NCBI GenBank assembly: GCA_016929645.1
Contig: JAFGIK010000105.1
Span: 1-40,054 of the forward strand
Origin: Candidatus Dojkabacteria bacterium
Lineage (GTDB): Bacteria; Patescibacteriota; Dojkabacteria; SC72; JAFGCJ01
Length of the DNA stretch: 40,054 bases
Direction: 5' to 3'
A program made the translations under genes and the position numbers. Under the pieces are notes generated by a model that did not search any database, had not been told where the DNA came from, and was given only the letters and a program-made list of their open reading frames with translations. Positions 1 to 10,605 of the stretch are shown one piece after another; position 1 is the first letter of the stretch, and each line of letters starts with the position of its first letter.

Positions 1-262
1 ATTACTTAACACCAATGGAGATGTATGATAAATTATCTGTCAACAATTCTCTCTCTTGATTTCTGCAATATGTACCCAACCTGTACAGCACATTGACTGA
101 ATCAGCACTAAGGTCTATAATAATAGATGTACTTCAACTTCTTATTACATTGAAAAATGCTATTGAAGCAAGGTTTTATTAAAAAACAAATGCTAATCTG
201 CTTCAAACCCTATCTTATTGGGTAATTTTTTCATTTCCTAATAAATTTCCATTAATCTAAAT

Positions 263-271
263 TGATATAAT
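263..271 (+). promoter_or_regulatory. Extended -10 promoter element (TGATATAAT) 11 nt upstream of the greA ATG
   Basis: TGATATAAT directly upstream of the ATG at 283; -35 weak or absent. Confidence 0.45.
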
Positions 272-282
272 CATAATACGCG

Positions 283-753
283 ATGACAATAGGTAAAAAG
301 TATGAAATAACAAAAGAAGGGTTAGACAAACTACAGAATGAACTTGACGAGAGAAAAAATAAAATGCGCAAGAAGCTGCAAGATCAATTGGATGCAGAAA
401 TTAAAGCTGGAGATATTAGTGAAAATACACAGTACTATAGAATCCAGGATGAAATTGGATCTAACGATAAACGTATTGAAGAACTCGAATTGTTAATTAA
501 TACTGCTGTACTATTCAAAGCTAGTGCATCAACAAGCTTAATCGCTGGACTTGGATCTACAGTCGAGCTTAAAAAGGATGGTACGAAGATCCAATACAAA
601 TTGGTAAGTGCTCCTGAGGCCGATCCGACAAAAAACAAGATATCGATTGAGTCACCAATGGGTAAAGCTCTAGACGGCAAGAAAAAAGGTGACGAGATTT
701 CTGTAAAAACTCCAATGGGAGAAGTTAAATATACAGTAGAATCAGTAAACTAA
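283..753 (+). CDS. greA: Transcription elongation factor GreA
   Basis: ORF 156 aa; N-terminal coiled coil and 'GDISENTQYYRIQDEIGSNDKRIEELE' plus C-terminal 'SPMGKALDGKKKGDEISVKTPMGEVKYTV', typical of GreA/GreB. Confidence 0.93.
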   Translation: MTIGKKYEITKEGLDKLQNELDERKNKMRKKLQDQLDAEIKAGDISENTQYYRIQDEIGSNDKRIEELELLINTAVLFKASASTSLIAGLGSTVELKKDGTKIQYKLVSAPEADPTKNKISIESPMGKALDGKKKGDEISVKTPMGEVKYTVESVN

Positions 754-766
754 GACAATTGTACAG

Positions 767-788
767 GATATTACTGCCCAGTAATATC
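767..788. other. Short perfect inverted repeat (GATATTACTG-CC-CAGTAATATC) between greA and the sortase gene
   Basis: 10-bp perfect arms; no strong U tract, so terminator role uncertain. Confidence 0.45.
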
Positions 789-802
789 AATCATTAAATA
801 CA

Positions 803-1498
803 TTGTTGTACAGTAAAAATAAAAAAGAACATTCTATCAGAACGCTGTTACTAGTTTTATGCAGTCTCGCTCTGACTATTCCATTACCAATTTACTTGTT
901 TGTCACAAATACTCAACGAACATCAAAACTTCAGACCGAAGTTAATGCTTCTGATATAACAGCGGATGCAGTCACAGCGGAAAATGTCGACTACGTATAT
1001 GACGAAGATCAAAATCTCCCAGAAACACAGGAACAAACATCAAAGAGCACAATTGAGATTAAGGAATTCTCAATTGAAATTCCCAAAATTGAACTTGAAC
1101 ACGATATAAAAGAAAACGTAAATCCAGCACAAAGTGAAATATACATGCCAATTCTTGATCAATATATTGCCCACGGATTAGGAACAGCATTACCAGATGA
1201 ATACAACGGAAACACTTACCTATTTGCCCATAGTAAGAATTCTTATGGATGGACAACACCAGACGGAGGTTGGTTTACAAGGCTTGATGAGTTGGTATTG
1301 GGAGACACTATATATATCCGGTACAACGGCACTTTGTACAAGTATGTTGTCGAAGATATTCTTATTGTCACACCAGAAGAAACTTATGTTTACCGAGCAA
1401 ATTCATGGTTTGATGATACATCTTCATTAACACTTCAAACCTGTTACCCTCGGGGAACCACAGATAAACGCTTAATTATTATTGCAAAACAGTCGTAA
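803..1498 (+). CDS. Sortase family protein (membrane-anchored)
   Basis: N-terminal TM; sortase catalytic signatures 'YLFAHSKNS' (His) and 'LTLQTCYPRGTTDKRLIIIA' (Cys, Arg). The ORF start is a TTG codon. Confidence 0.88.
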   Translation: MLYSKNKKEHSIRTLLLVLCSLALTIPLPIYLFVTNTQRTSKLQTEVNASDITADAVTAENVDYVYDEDQNLPETQEQTSKSTIEIKEFSIEIPKIELEHDIKENVNPAQSEIYMPILDQYIAHGLGTALPDEYNGNTYLFAHSKNSYGWTTPDGGWFTRLDELVLGDTIYIRYNGTLYKYVVEDILIVTPEETYVYRANSWFDDTSSLTLQTCYPRGTTDKRLIIIAKQS

Positions 1499-1535
1499 AA
1501 ATATTTACACAAGATGAACCATTGTCCAGATTGAA

Positions 1536-2294
1536 TTATACATGGATAAGAGTTCCATCAATTCGTTTTCCTCGTAAAATCATCGGAAAATTCTCTTTCT
1601 TTTCTGCTGCTCCAAGAAGACATTTTATATTGTTGTTTTTGGCAAAATCAGCAGCAAAAAGGTCAATTGGCAAGTTGGCCCCAGGTTTATGAATAATACC
1701 TTTTTCACCAACCAATGTTTCATAATCAACCCAAGAGATATCTTCGATGGGAACAGCAGTGGGATTTTCTTTGGGATCAGAATTATAAATGTATGGAATA
1801 TTAGATAGCTTGTATACATTATTAACACCAATTTTTGAAGCAAGAAGAAAAGCATTATAGTCAGTGCTTGCACCATTTAAAAAACCACCACAAACAAGAA
1901 CAGGAGTATTAGATGAAAGCCAGTCCTCAAAATATTTAGTAATTCTGGATTCACCTTCCTTACGATCTTCTGCATATGCTCCCACACCCAAAACCAATGG
2001 ATGTGCAATATCGCTAAGTATTGATCGGAAAAGCTCGGCGTTAAGCCATGTCGCGGCAATTCCTATTTTATGAAGATCAGAATCACTATCTTCGTGACAT
2101 CTTTTCGCTGCATCTCTATATTCTCTAGAAATATTTCCCCCACCCACAACAAGAATCAATCTTCGACTAAGGTTTTCTTTATCCTGATAAAATTCGACAA
2201 TTTCCTTACAATATGAATTTACAAGATCCTCGTTAAGCAGGCCTTCCTTTGGTGAAATAACAGAACCTCCTAATTTAATAACAAGATACTCCAT
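1536..2294 (-). CDS. UMP kinase, archaeal-like amino-acid-kinase family protein
   Basis: 'VIKLGGSVI', 'VVGGGNISREYRD', 'DPKENPTAVPIEDI', C-term 'GTLIHV'; closer by eye to archaeal UMP kinase than to bacterial PyrH. Confidence 0.75.
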   Translation of the reverse strand: MEYLVIKLGGSVISPKEGLLNEDLVNSYCKEIVEFYQDKENLSRRLILVVGGGNISREYRDAAKRCHEDSDSDLHKIGIAATWLNAELFRSILSDIAHPLVLGVGAYAEDRKEGESRITKYFEDWLSSNTPVLVCGGFLNGASTDYNAFLLASKIGVNNVYKLSNIPYIYNSDPKENPTAVPIEDISWVDYETLVGEKGIIHKPGANLPIDLFAADFAKNNNIKCLLGAAEKKENFPMILRGKRIDGTLIHV

Positions 2295-2296
2295 AT

Positions 2297-3277
2297 TTAT
2301 AGATATAAAAGTAAAATAATAGACATAATAGCAAAAATCACATATTCAAACATTACCTGCCAGCTAAAAGAACCTTCAAGTTTATGATGCCAATAGACAT
2401 CCACTAAATAAAATCCAACTGTAAGTACAAAAGACAAAACAGTCACATTAAAAACACCTAAGATGATACATATAAATGCCCAAATTCCTACAAAAAGTGC
2501 AGACAGTACAATTCCAGAATATATAAGAAAATTTTGCTGATCAGAAAGAATTGTCATTAAATAGATCAGCAGTACTGTTAGAACAATAACTGCAATGAAA
2601 ATAAGGAACAGCTGAGCACCAAAAAAGAAAACTACATTAACAAATACATCAATGACAAAGAAAAAGATTATGATGTTACAAAAATCAAATATATATTTAT
2701 TCCTTCGAGATGCACTGTATAACTTTTCGTATGTTGAAGAGATATTAAAAAACAACAGAAAAAAACAAACGGTAAGTAAAACTATAGCAACCTGATCAAG
2801 AAGCTTAGTTCTATTAAAATATAAGAAAAAAGCACCAGAAATATATAACAGAGAAGGTAAAACAAAATGATGAATGATATTTACTCCTTTAAAATCAAAC
2901 GTCAACAGTTTAGATTTATTTGATTTAGAACGTTTTGTATCATAGATTCTGGAAGATAAAATTTCAGCAATAACAATTAGATAGCCAACACCACAAATCA
3001 TCCAAAATACATAATTTACCCCTGCATTTAGAGGTGTCAGCAAAAACTGAAAAACAACAAAGATTGATATTGAATAAAATAAACTTCTTTTCATAAGAAC
3101 TTCATTGAACAATCCCGCAGTTGTTTTCATAACACCACCTGCTTGAATTTCATTTTCTAACGATTTTGAGGGCTTCAAAGAACCTCGTTGTGACAAATTC
3201 TTAGATCTTTTATCAAAAGTCTTTTGGTTCTTAGCCTTTGACTTCTTATTTTTATTAGCCGTTGATCTTACCATCAA
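2297..3277 (-). CDS. Multi-pass membrane protein of unknown function with Lys-rich N-terminus
   Basis: 326 aa; basic N-term (~50 aa) followed by several hydrophobic segments. Confidence 0.75.
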   Translation of the reverse strand: MMVRSTANKNKKSKAKNQKTFDKRSKNLSQRGSLKPSKSLENEIQAGGVMKTTAGLFNEVLMKRSLFYSISIFVVFQFLLTPLNAGVNYVFWMICGVGYLIVIAEILSSRIYDTKRSKSNKSKLLTFDFKGVNIIHHFVLPSLLYISGAFFLYFNRTKLLDQVAIVLLTVCFFLLFFNISSTYEKLYSASRRNKYIFDFCNIIIFFFVIDVFVNVVFFFGAQLFLIFIAVIVLTVLLIYLMTILSDQQNFLIYSGIVLSALFVGIWAFICIILGVFNVTVLSFVLTVGFYLVDVYWHHKLEGSFSWQVMFEYVIFAIMSIILLLYL

Positions 3278-3290
3278 TAAGAACTTATAA

Positions 3291-4649
3291 TTAAACTATA
3301 ACCCCACTTGAACTTACTAACATACTTATTATAACCGCTAAAAGCCAGATCCCCATTGGAAATATTGTTTTACCTCGAGTTTGAAATATATTTAGCCTAA
3401 ACAAATAAAAGGCATCAATAAAAATGACCACAGAAAATCCTATCACGACAACGAAGTTAAAAACATCTGTAACACTCGATAATCCTATATTTCCTAAGAA
3501 ACTTACTGCTGATGGAACGTTTTGCCCATAAAAAGACAGGAAATCCTTTGAAATATTTTTTTCACTGCGATTGCCAACCTCATCTATAGCAACAATCTTG
3601 ATAATTGAATCTTTTGAGATTTTTAGTGGACGTACATTTACATAATACGTTAATCCGTCATTACTCATATCTTCTGAGTAATCATCAATCATTAGTCGAA
3701 CAATTGAAGGATCCCCGCTTATGCTACACTCGACTTTGACACTGTTAAAAACACTATTCGATGTAACCCAATTATACGCCACATCCTCTACTTCGGGAGC
3801 AGAATAATCAACACTGAAGATCGATGTATCAGAATTGTTTGTATCAGAATCAATAACTTCAACATTATGTTCACCATTTGACCAGCCACCATCAGGTCTA
3901 TACGACCACACACCATCTTCACCAATAGTCTCACCAATAAACTTCTGATTATCATAAATTTCAATGCTAGTTGAGTTCCCGTCAACGCTCCCAGAAACAT
4001 CAAAATCGTAATCAGGTATTACTTCGCCAGATTCTGGGAAATCAATTGAAATCGAGCCATCAGAGCTGCTACTGGACGTCGGCAAATAGCTAGGTGAATA
4101 ATTCTCCAAAGTTGCTCCAAATATCTGCACAACCAGAATGACATCACTGCCAAGCAAATCACCACGAACAACAGCGACTCCAATCTCGTTATAATTCAAA
4201 TTCAAGATATTATCTTTGTGCGTTTGGCTTGCCATCCAAGCATTCACAACACCTTCAGCAGTATTAAACCCCTTTGCAAGATTCTCTCCTGCATAGATAT
4301 AGTCATACCCGGAGGACAATATAAAATCCCATGGAGTCTCACCATCAGGACCATAATGTGACCAATATTGTTTTTCGAAAATATCATTTGCTTTGGCGTA
4401 TGCTGCAGCAGTAAGCATAGAATTCAGTTCTAGTGGGGGTAGATCATGACTAAGGCGTTCCTCGTTCGTAAGTTCAATGATATTATCCTCCGTAATTGAG
4501 CTCGCAAAAGTATTTAGGCCGATAGTGTCAGAAAAAACATTTACTGATACGAAAACTATCGTTATGAACACAAGAAATGGCTTTCTTAAAAGAAGCGGAT
4601 AATACGAGTTTAAATAATTAGGTATGATACAATTCTTAAAAAAATTCAT
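3291..4649 (-). CDS. Secreted CAP/SCP-like domain protein with Ig-like repeats and C-terminal TM pair
   Basis: CAP signatures 'NEERLSHDLPPLELN', 'YWSHYGPDGETPWDFI', 'AGENLAKGF', 'HKDNILNLNYNEIGVAVV'; hydrophobic N-term and two C-terminal hydrophobic segments. Confidence 0.88.
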   Translation of the reverse strand: MNFFKNCIIPNYLNSYYPLLLRKPFLVFITIVFVSVNVFSDTIGLNTFASSITEDNIIELTNEERLSHDLPPLELNSMLTAAAYAKANDIFEKQYWSHYGPDGETPWDFILSSGYDYIYAGENLAKGFNTAEGVVNAWMASQTHKDNILNLNYNEIGVAVVRGDLLGSDVILVVQIFGATLENYSPSYLPTSSSSSDGSISIDFPESGEVIPDYDFDVSGSVDGNSTSIEIYDNQKFIGETIGEDGVWSYRPDGGWSNGEHNVEVIDSDTNNSDTSIFSVDYSAPEVEDVAYNWVTSNSVFNSVKVECSISGDPSIVRLMIDDYSEDMSNDGLTYYVNVRPLKISKDSIIKIVAIDEVGNRSEKNISKDFLSFYGQNVPSAVSFLGNIGLSSVTDVFNFVVVIGFSVVIFIDAFYLFRLNIFQTRGKTIFPMGIWLLAVIISMLVSSSGVIV

Positions 4650-5318
4650 AATTCACTAATTATTTTACATATTTATCCACACAATACAAGGATAATTTAC
4701 ATAGAATTTTATTCCATGAATTAGGAGGAAATGAAATTACAGAAATTCGAAACATACAACAACACACTCCGTTTGAGCTGTTAAATCAAGATTAATTCAT
4801 ATCATAACATCGTATGAATGATCTATGATACAAATAGAAAAATTTACTGAAAATAGGACATCTAGATAGTTATAAACAAAAAATGCACAAAACTGTTTAT
4901 TTGAAAAGATAAAGAACATTATCCAAAACTTAAAAAAAACACTCTACTGGAGATTACCCGATTATCTATTTTATTCACTTTCAAACACAAAAACCCTTAT
5001 ATATCAACACGAATCGCAAGGGCTCTTCTTAATGATTACTAAAAATACTCATATTTCAATGTCTTTGTAATCTATACTAATCTAACATTGAATTCTATTC
5101 ACTTTATATTATCGTATCAAAATAATGTTAAATTTCACATTACGCATTTGTAACAAATACGCTATACAATTACGGCAAAAAATATTTCATTTATTACAAA
5201 TGTTAACCTACATAGACGATCGAAATGCTCTCTCAGTTAAAATACGCAGAGGTATTAAAATTCGATAATTATGATCAGATAATCATGAGTATAAGGTCAG
5301 GGGGAAAAGAGGCAGCAA

Positions 5319-5375
5319 AAGGGCCAGCTTATTTATTGTCAGGGGATTAATTTAACAATAAATAAGCTGGCCCTT
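5319..5375 (-). terminator. Strong stem-loop (21-bp perfect stem, 15-nt loop), likely terminator of the HU gene
   Basis: AAGGGCCAGCTTATTTATTGT / ACAATAAATAAGCTGGCCCTT, GC-rich base, followed on the minus strand by TTTT; lies ~22 bp beyond the HU stop. Confidence 0.8.
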
Positions 5376-5397
5376 ATTGTTTGCACAGTCTACCGGC

Positions 5398-5676
5398 TTA
5401 TTTAACAGCCATTTTCAAAGCTTTACCAGCTTTAAATGCAGGAACTTTTGTAGCAGGCAAGGTAATCTTCTCCATTGTCTTAGGATTGATACCCGCTCTT
5501 GCTGCTCTTTCTCTAACTTCAAATTTACCGAAACCGGTAAGTAATACTGCATCTCCCTTGCTAAGAGCATCAGCAACGGTTGATAATACAGCTTCTACTG
5601 CATCATTTGCAGCTTTCTTTGTGAGACCTGTCTTCTGAGCAACAGACTCGATAAGATCTTTCTTAAGCATTGCCAT
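5398..5676 (-). CDS. HU family DNA-binding protein
   Basis: 92 aa; '[29 protein letters not shown]...[44 protein letters not shown]'. Clear SD (AAAGGAGG) upstream. Confidence 0.95.
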   Translation of the reverse strand: MAMLKKDLIESVAQKTGLTKKAANDAVEAVLSTVADALSKGDAVLLTGFGKFEVRERAARAGINPKTMEKITLPATKVPAFKAGKALKMAVK

Positions 5677-5790
5677 AATTTAAATCCTCCTTTCTTTAAG
5701 AGTTTTAAACAGTCTTAAAAATAATTAAGACAGAAAATAGCTTATACTATTTCACTCATAATTTAGCTAAATAATAGGATAATGTCAATA

Positions 5791-6585
5791 CTAAAGTACT
5801 TTGTTGACCCTTTTTATAGATTTACACAACCTATCATCACCTATTTCAAAAAGCACACTATCAAAACGAATAGGTCCATTTTCCTCGATTTCATAGGACG
5901 GAGCGTATGGGTACTTCATTTGCTGAAAGACTATATCAGCCTGAACCCACAAAGAAGAGTTCATAGGACCAACCATACCTACATCTGTGATATATCCAGA
6001 CCCTTTAGGGAGTATACGTTCATCAGCTGAGGGTACATGAGTATGACTACCAATAAAAGCACTTACATTACCATCAAAGTGAAGGCTTGGAGCAATCTTT
6101 TCTGAAGTAGCCTCTGCATGAATCTCCACAATAAATCCAGATAAATCATCGATCTCCTTTACTTTTTCAATCAAATTTTCTAAAGGCCTTATCATATCAG
6201 TAATTACTTGATCCTGCATGAATGCCCTGCCTTGAAGAAGAGCTACTACAATTTTACCTTTAGTCCCAAGATCAATAATATCAAAACCTTTCCCAGGAAT
6301 ATCTTCTGGATAATTTAGTGCACGTATTATCGGATACTGACCTTCAATAACATCCCAAAAATCAGATCTTCTCCAAATATGATTTCCACCTGTCATAAAA
6401 TCAACACCATAGGACATAACTTCTTTTATAGTCTTCTCTGTGACACCCCGACCGTGAGCAATATTTTCAACATCACATAGAACAAGATCAATATCGAGAT
6501 CTCGTTTCATTGAAGGAAGCACCTGCGAAATAGCTTCACGACCAGGTTTCCCACAGACATCACCGATAAATAGTACTTTTATCAT
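5791..6585 (-). CDS. ymdB: YmdB family metallophosphoesterase (TIGR00282-like)
   Basis: 'VLFIGDVCGKPGREAI', 'DVENIAHGRGVTEK', 'GGNHIW', 'VEIHAEATSEK', 'GSHTHVPSADERILPKGSGYITDVGMVGP'; SD AAAGGAG upstream. Confidence 0.92.
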   Translation of the reverse strand: MIKVLFIGDVCGKPGREAISQVLPSMKRDLDIDLVLCDVENIAHGRGVTEKTIKEVMSYGVDFMTGGNHIWRRSDFWDVIEGQYPIIRALNYPEDIPGKGFDIIDLGTKGKIVVALLQGRAFMQDQVITDMIRPLENLIEKVKEIDDLSGFIVEIHAEATSEKIAPSLHFDGNVSAFIGSHTHVPSADERILPKGSGYITDVGMVGPMNSSLWVQADIVFQQMKYPYAPSYEIEENGPIRFDSVLFEIGDDRLCKSIKRVNKVL

Positions 6586-6613
6586 AAGCTCCTTTTACCA
6601 ATATTATCTACAC

Positions 6614-8140
6614 TTAGTTAGCCATACTAACCGCTCTACTTTCTCTTATTATTGTAACCTGTACGGTACCTGGATAAGTCTGTGATTTTTCAATCTCATC
6701 AGAAATTTTCTTCGACAAGATAACAATATCATCATCGTCGATCATTTCTGGTTTGACAATAATCCTAACTTCTCGACCTCCATGAATTGCATATATCTCT
6801 GAAGCCTTGTTTCCCGCAATCTTTTGAGCTGCTGTTTCTATACCTTTAACACGTTTAATATAGTTCTCATAACTATCTTTCCTTGCACCAGGTCTGGCAC
6901 CAGAAATAGCATCAGCAAGGTAAACAATGACTGCTTCGATAGATTGAGGTTCAATATCTAGGTGATGAGCCTCAATAGCATTGACAAGTTTTTCAGGCAA
7001 TTCATACTTTCTTGCAATTTCTCCACTGATATGATGATGTGATCCTTCAACTTTATGTGTTAAAACCTTACCGATGTCATGCAGCAAACACGCTTTCTTA
7101 ACAAGATCAACATCAGCTCCAACTTCTTCAGCTAATGCCTCTCCAAGTCTGATAACCTCAATAGTGTGACGCATCAAACTTTGACCATAGCTGGTCCGAT
7201 ATTTCATCTTTCCAAGCAATTTCAATAGACCTAAATCAATAGCCGGCCATCCAGCCTCTTCAGATAATATTTGACCATTTTTCTTAATTTCGTCAGATAC
7301 CTCTTTTTTGGCTTTCTGTACAAATTCTTCAATGCTTCCTGGATGAATACGTCCATCAGAGATGAGTTTTCGTAATGCAATTGTAGCGATCTCTCGTCTT
7401 AATGGATCAAAAGATGACAACGCAATAGCATCAGGGGCTTCATCAATTATTACATCCACTCCCGTCGCTTTCTCAAAAGCTCTAATATTTCGGCCTTCTC
7501 TACCAATAATTCTACCTTTTATATTTTCATCATCTATTTTTACCGTGGAAACAGTTACCTCTCCGACAAAATCCGTAGCAATGCTTTGCATTGTACCAAC
7601 GAGTATTTCTTTTGCTTTCTCATCTGCTTCTTCCCGAGCTTTTTTCTCTGCTGAGCGAATCGACTTGGCTTGGAATGTTTTGACATCTTCTTCTATCTCA
7701 GACATCAGTTTCTTCTTTGCTTCCTCCTTTGATAACCCAGAGATTTTCTCGAGTCGTGTCTTCAATTTCTCCCGGATATCAACGATTTTTTCCTTGTAAT
7801 CAGATAACTCTACTTTAGTTTCTTCTACCTCAGAAAGTTTTTGCTGAATCAATCGTTCTCTCTTAATTAAGTTTTGTTCCCTTTCTACAATTTCAGCATC
7901 TAACTTATTAACTTCCTGCTGAATCTTGCGGGAACGAACTTTAGCTGTTTCAATAATGTTATCTGCATCTCGTTCAGATTTTTCAAGGAGCTCTTGAACT
8001 TTGCTACTAGCCATCCTTAAAGCTTCTTCTTCAGAAATTTTTGGTTTATTGTTCTTTTCGTTATTGTATTGAACAAAAAAATATACACTTAGAGAAACTC
8101 CAGAAACACAGATAAGACCTAAAAATATATCTAATAACAT
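6614..8140 (-). CDS. rny: Ribonuclease Y
   Basis: N-term TM, long coiled coil, KH 'IKGRIIGREGRNIRAFEKATGVDVIIDEAP', HD domain 'LLHDIGKVLTHKVEGSHHHISGEIARKY'. Confidence 0.97.
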   Translation of the reverse strand: MLLDIFLGLICVSGVSLSVYFFVQYNNEKNNKPKISEEEALRMASSKVQELLEKSERDADNIIETAKVRSRKIQQEVNKLDAEIVEREQNLIKRERLIQQKLSEVEETKVELSDYKEKIVDIREKLKTRLEKISGLSKEEAKKKLMSEIEEDVKTFQAKSIRSAEKKAREEADEKAKEILVGTMQSIATDFVGEVTVSTVKIDDENIKGRIIGREGRNIRAFEKATGVDVIIDEAPDAIALSSFDPLRREIATIALRKLISDGRIHPGSIEEFVQKAKKEVSDEIKKNGQILSEEAGWPAIDLGLLKLLGKMKYRTSYGQSLMRHTIEVIRLGEALAEEVGADVDLVKKACLLHDIGKVLTHKVEGSHHHISGEIARKYELPEKLVNAIEAHHLDIEPQSIEAVIVYLADAISGARPGARKDSYENYIKRVKGIETAAQKIAGNKASEIYAIHGGREVRIIVKPEMIDDDDIVILSKKISDEIEKSQTYPGTVQVTIIRESRAVSMAN

Positions 8141-8450
8141 TTCATATACCTAAGAAAACTTATTATTGAATAAATGAGAAGAATCTACCTGAAAAGGATT
8201 TAATTAACGAAAAAAAACGACGTAAAACCATATAACAATGTATGAAAACTGCCAAAACTTAAGACAAATATCATATAACGTTTATTGGTTAATCTTTTAA
8301 TTTTTGTTATTATATCAAGATAATTTACTTTCAACATAGCATTCTCAATATTTTATTCAACTATCAAATGATACCATTAGTGGTGTATCACGGTCAATGA
8401 CAATCCTTCGAGACTATAGGGCATCCAAAACATAATCTCTTCTTGCAGGG

Positions 8451-10561
<2,111 letters not shown>

Positions 10562-10605
10562 TCAATACTATAAAAAAAATTAATAAAAACAGAAGCAACA
10601 ATTTA

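Noticed and set aside
5294-5327. AGGTCAGGGGGAAAAGAGGCAGC resembles the SRP RNA core (GGTCAGGTCCGGAAGGAAGCAGC).
   Set aside because: The residues do not form the required helix 8 pairing (GGG opposite GAG), and the flanks do not pair as an SRP RNA would. Probably coincidental.
7362-7799. 145-aa plus-strand ORF opposite rny.
   Set aside because: Shadow ORF of the rny coiled-coil/KH coding sequence; low-complexity composition.
8365-8375. CAAATGATACC near tgt, similar to the right-edge repeat GGGAAATGATACC.
   Set aside because: Only a 10-bp shared core in AT-rich DNA and no surrounding similarity; insufficient to call a transposon remnant.
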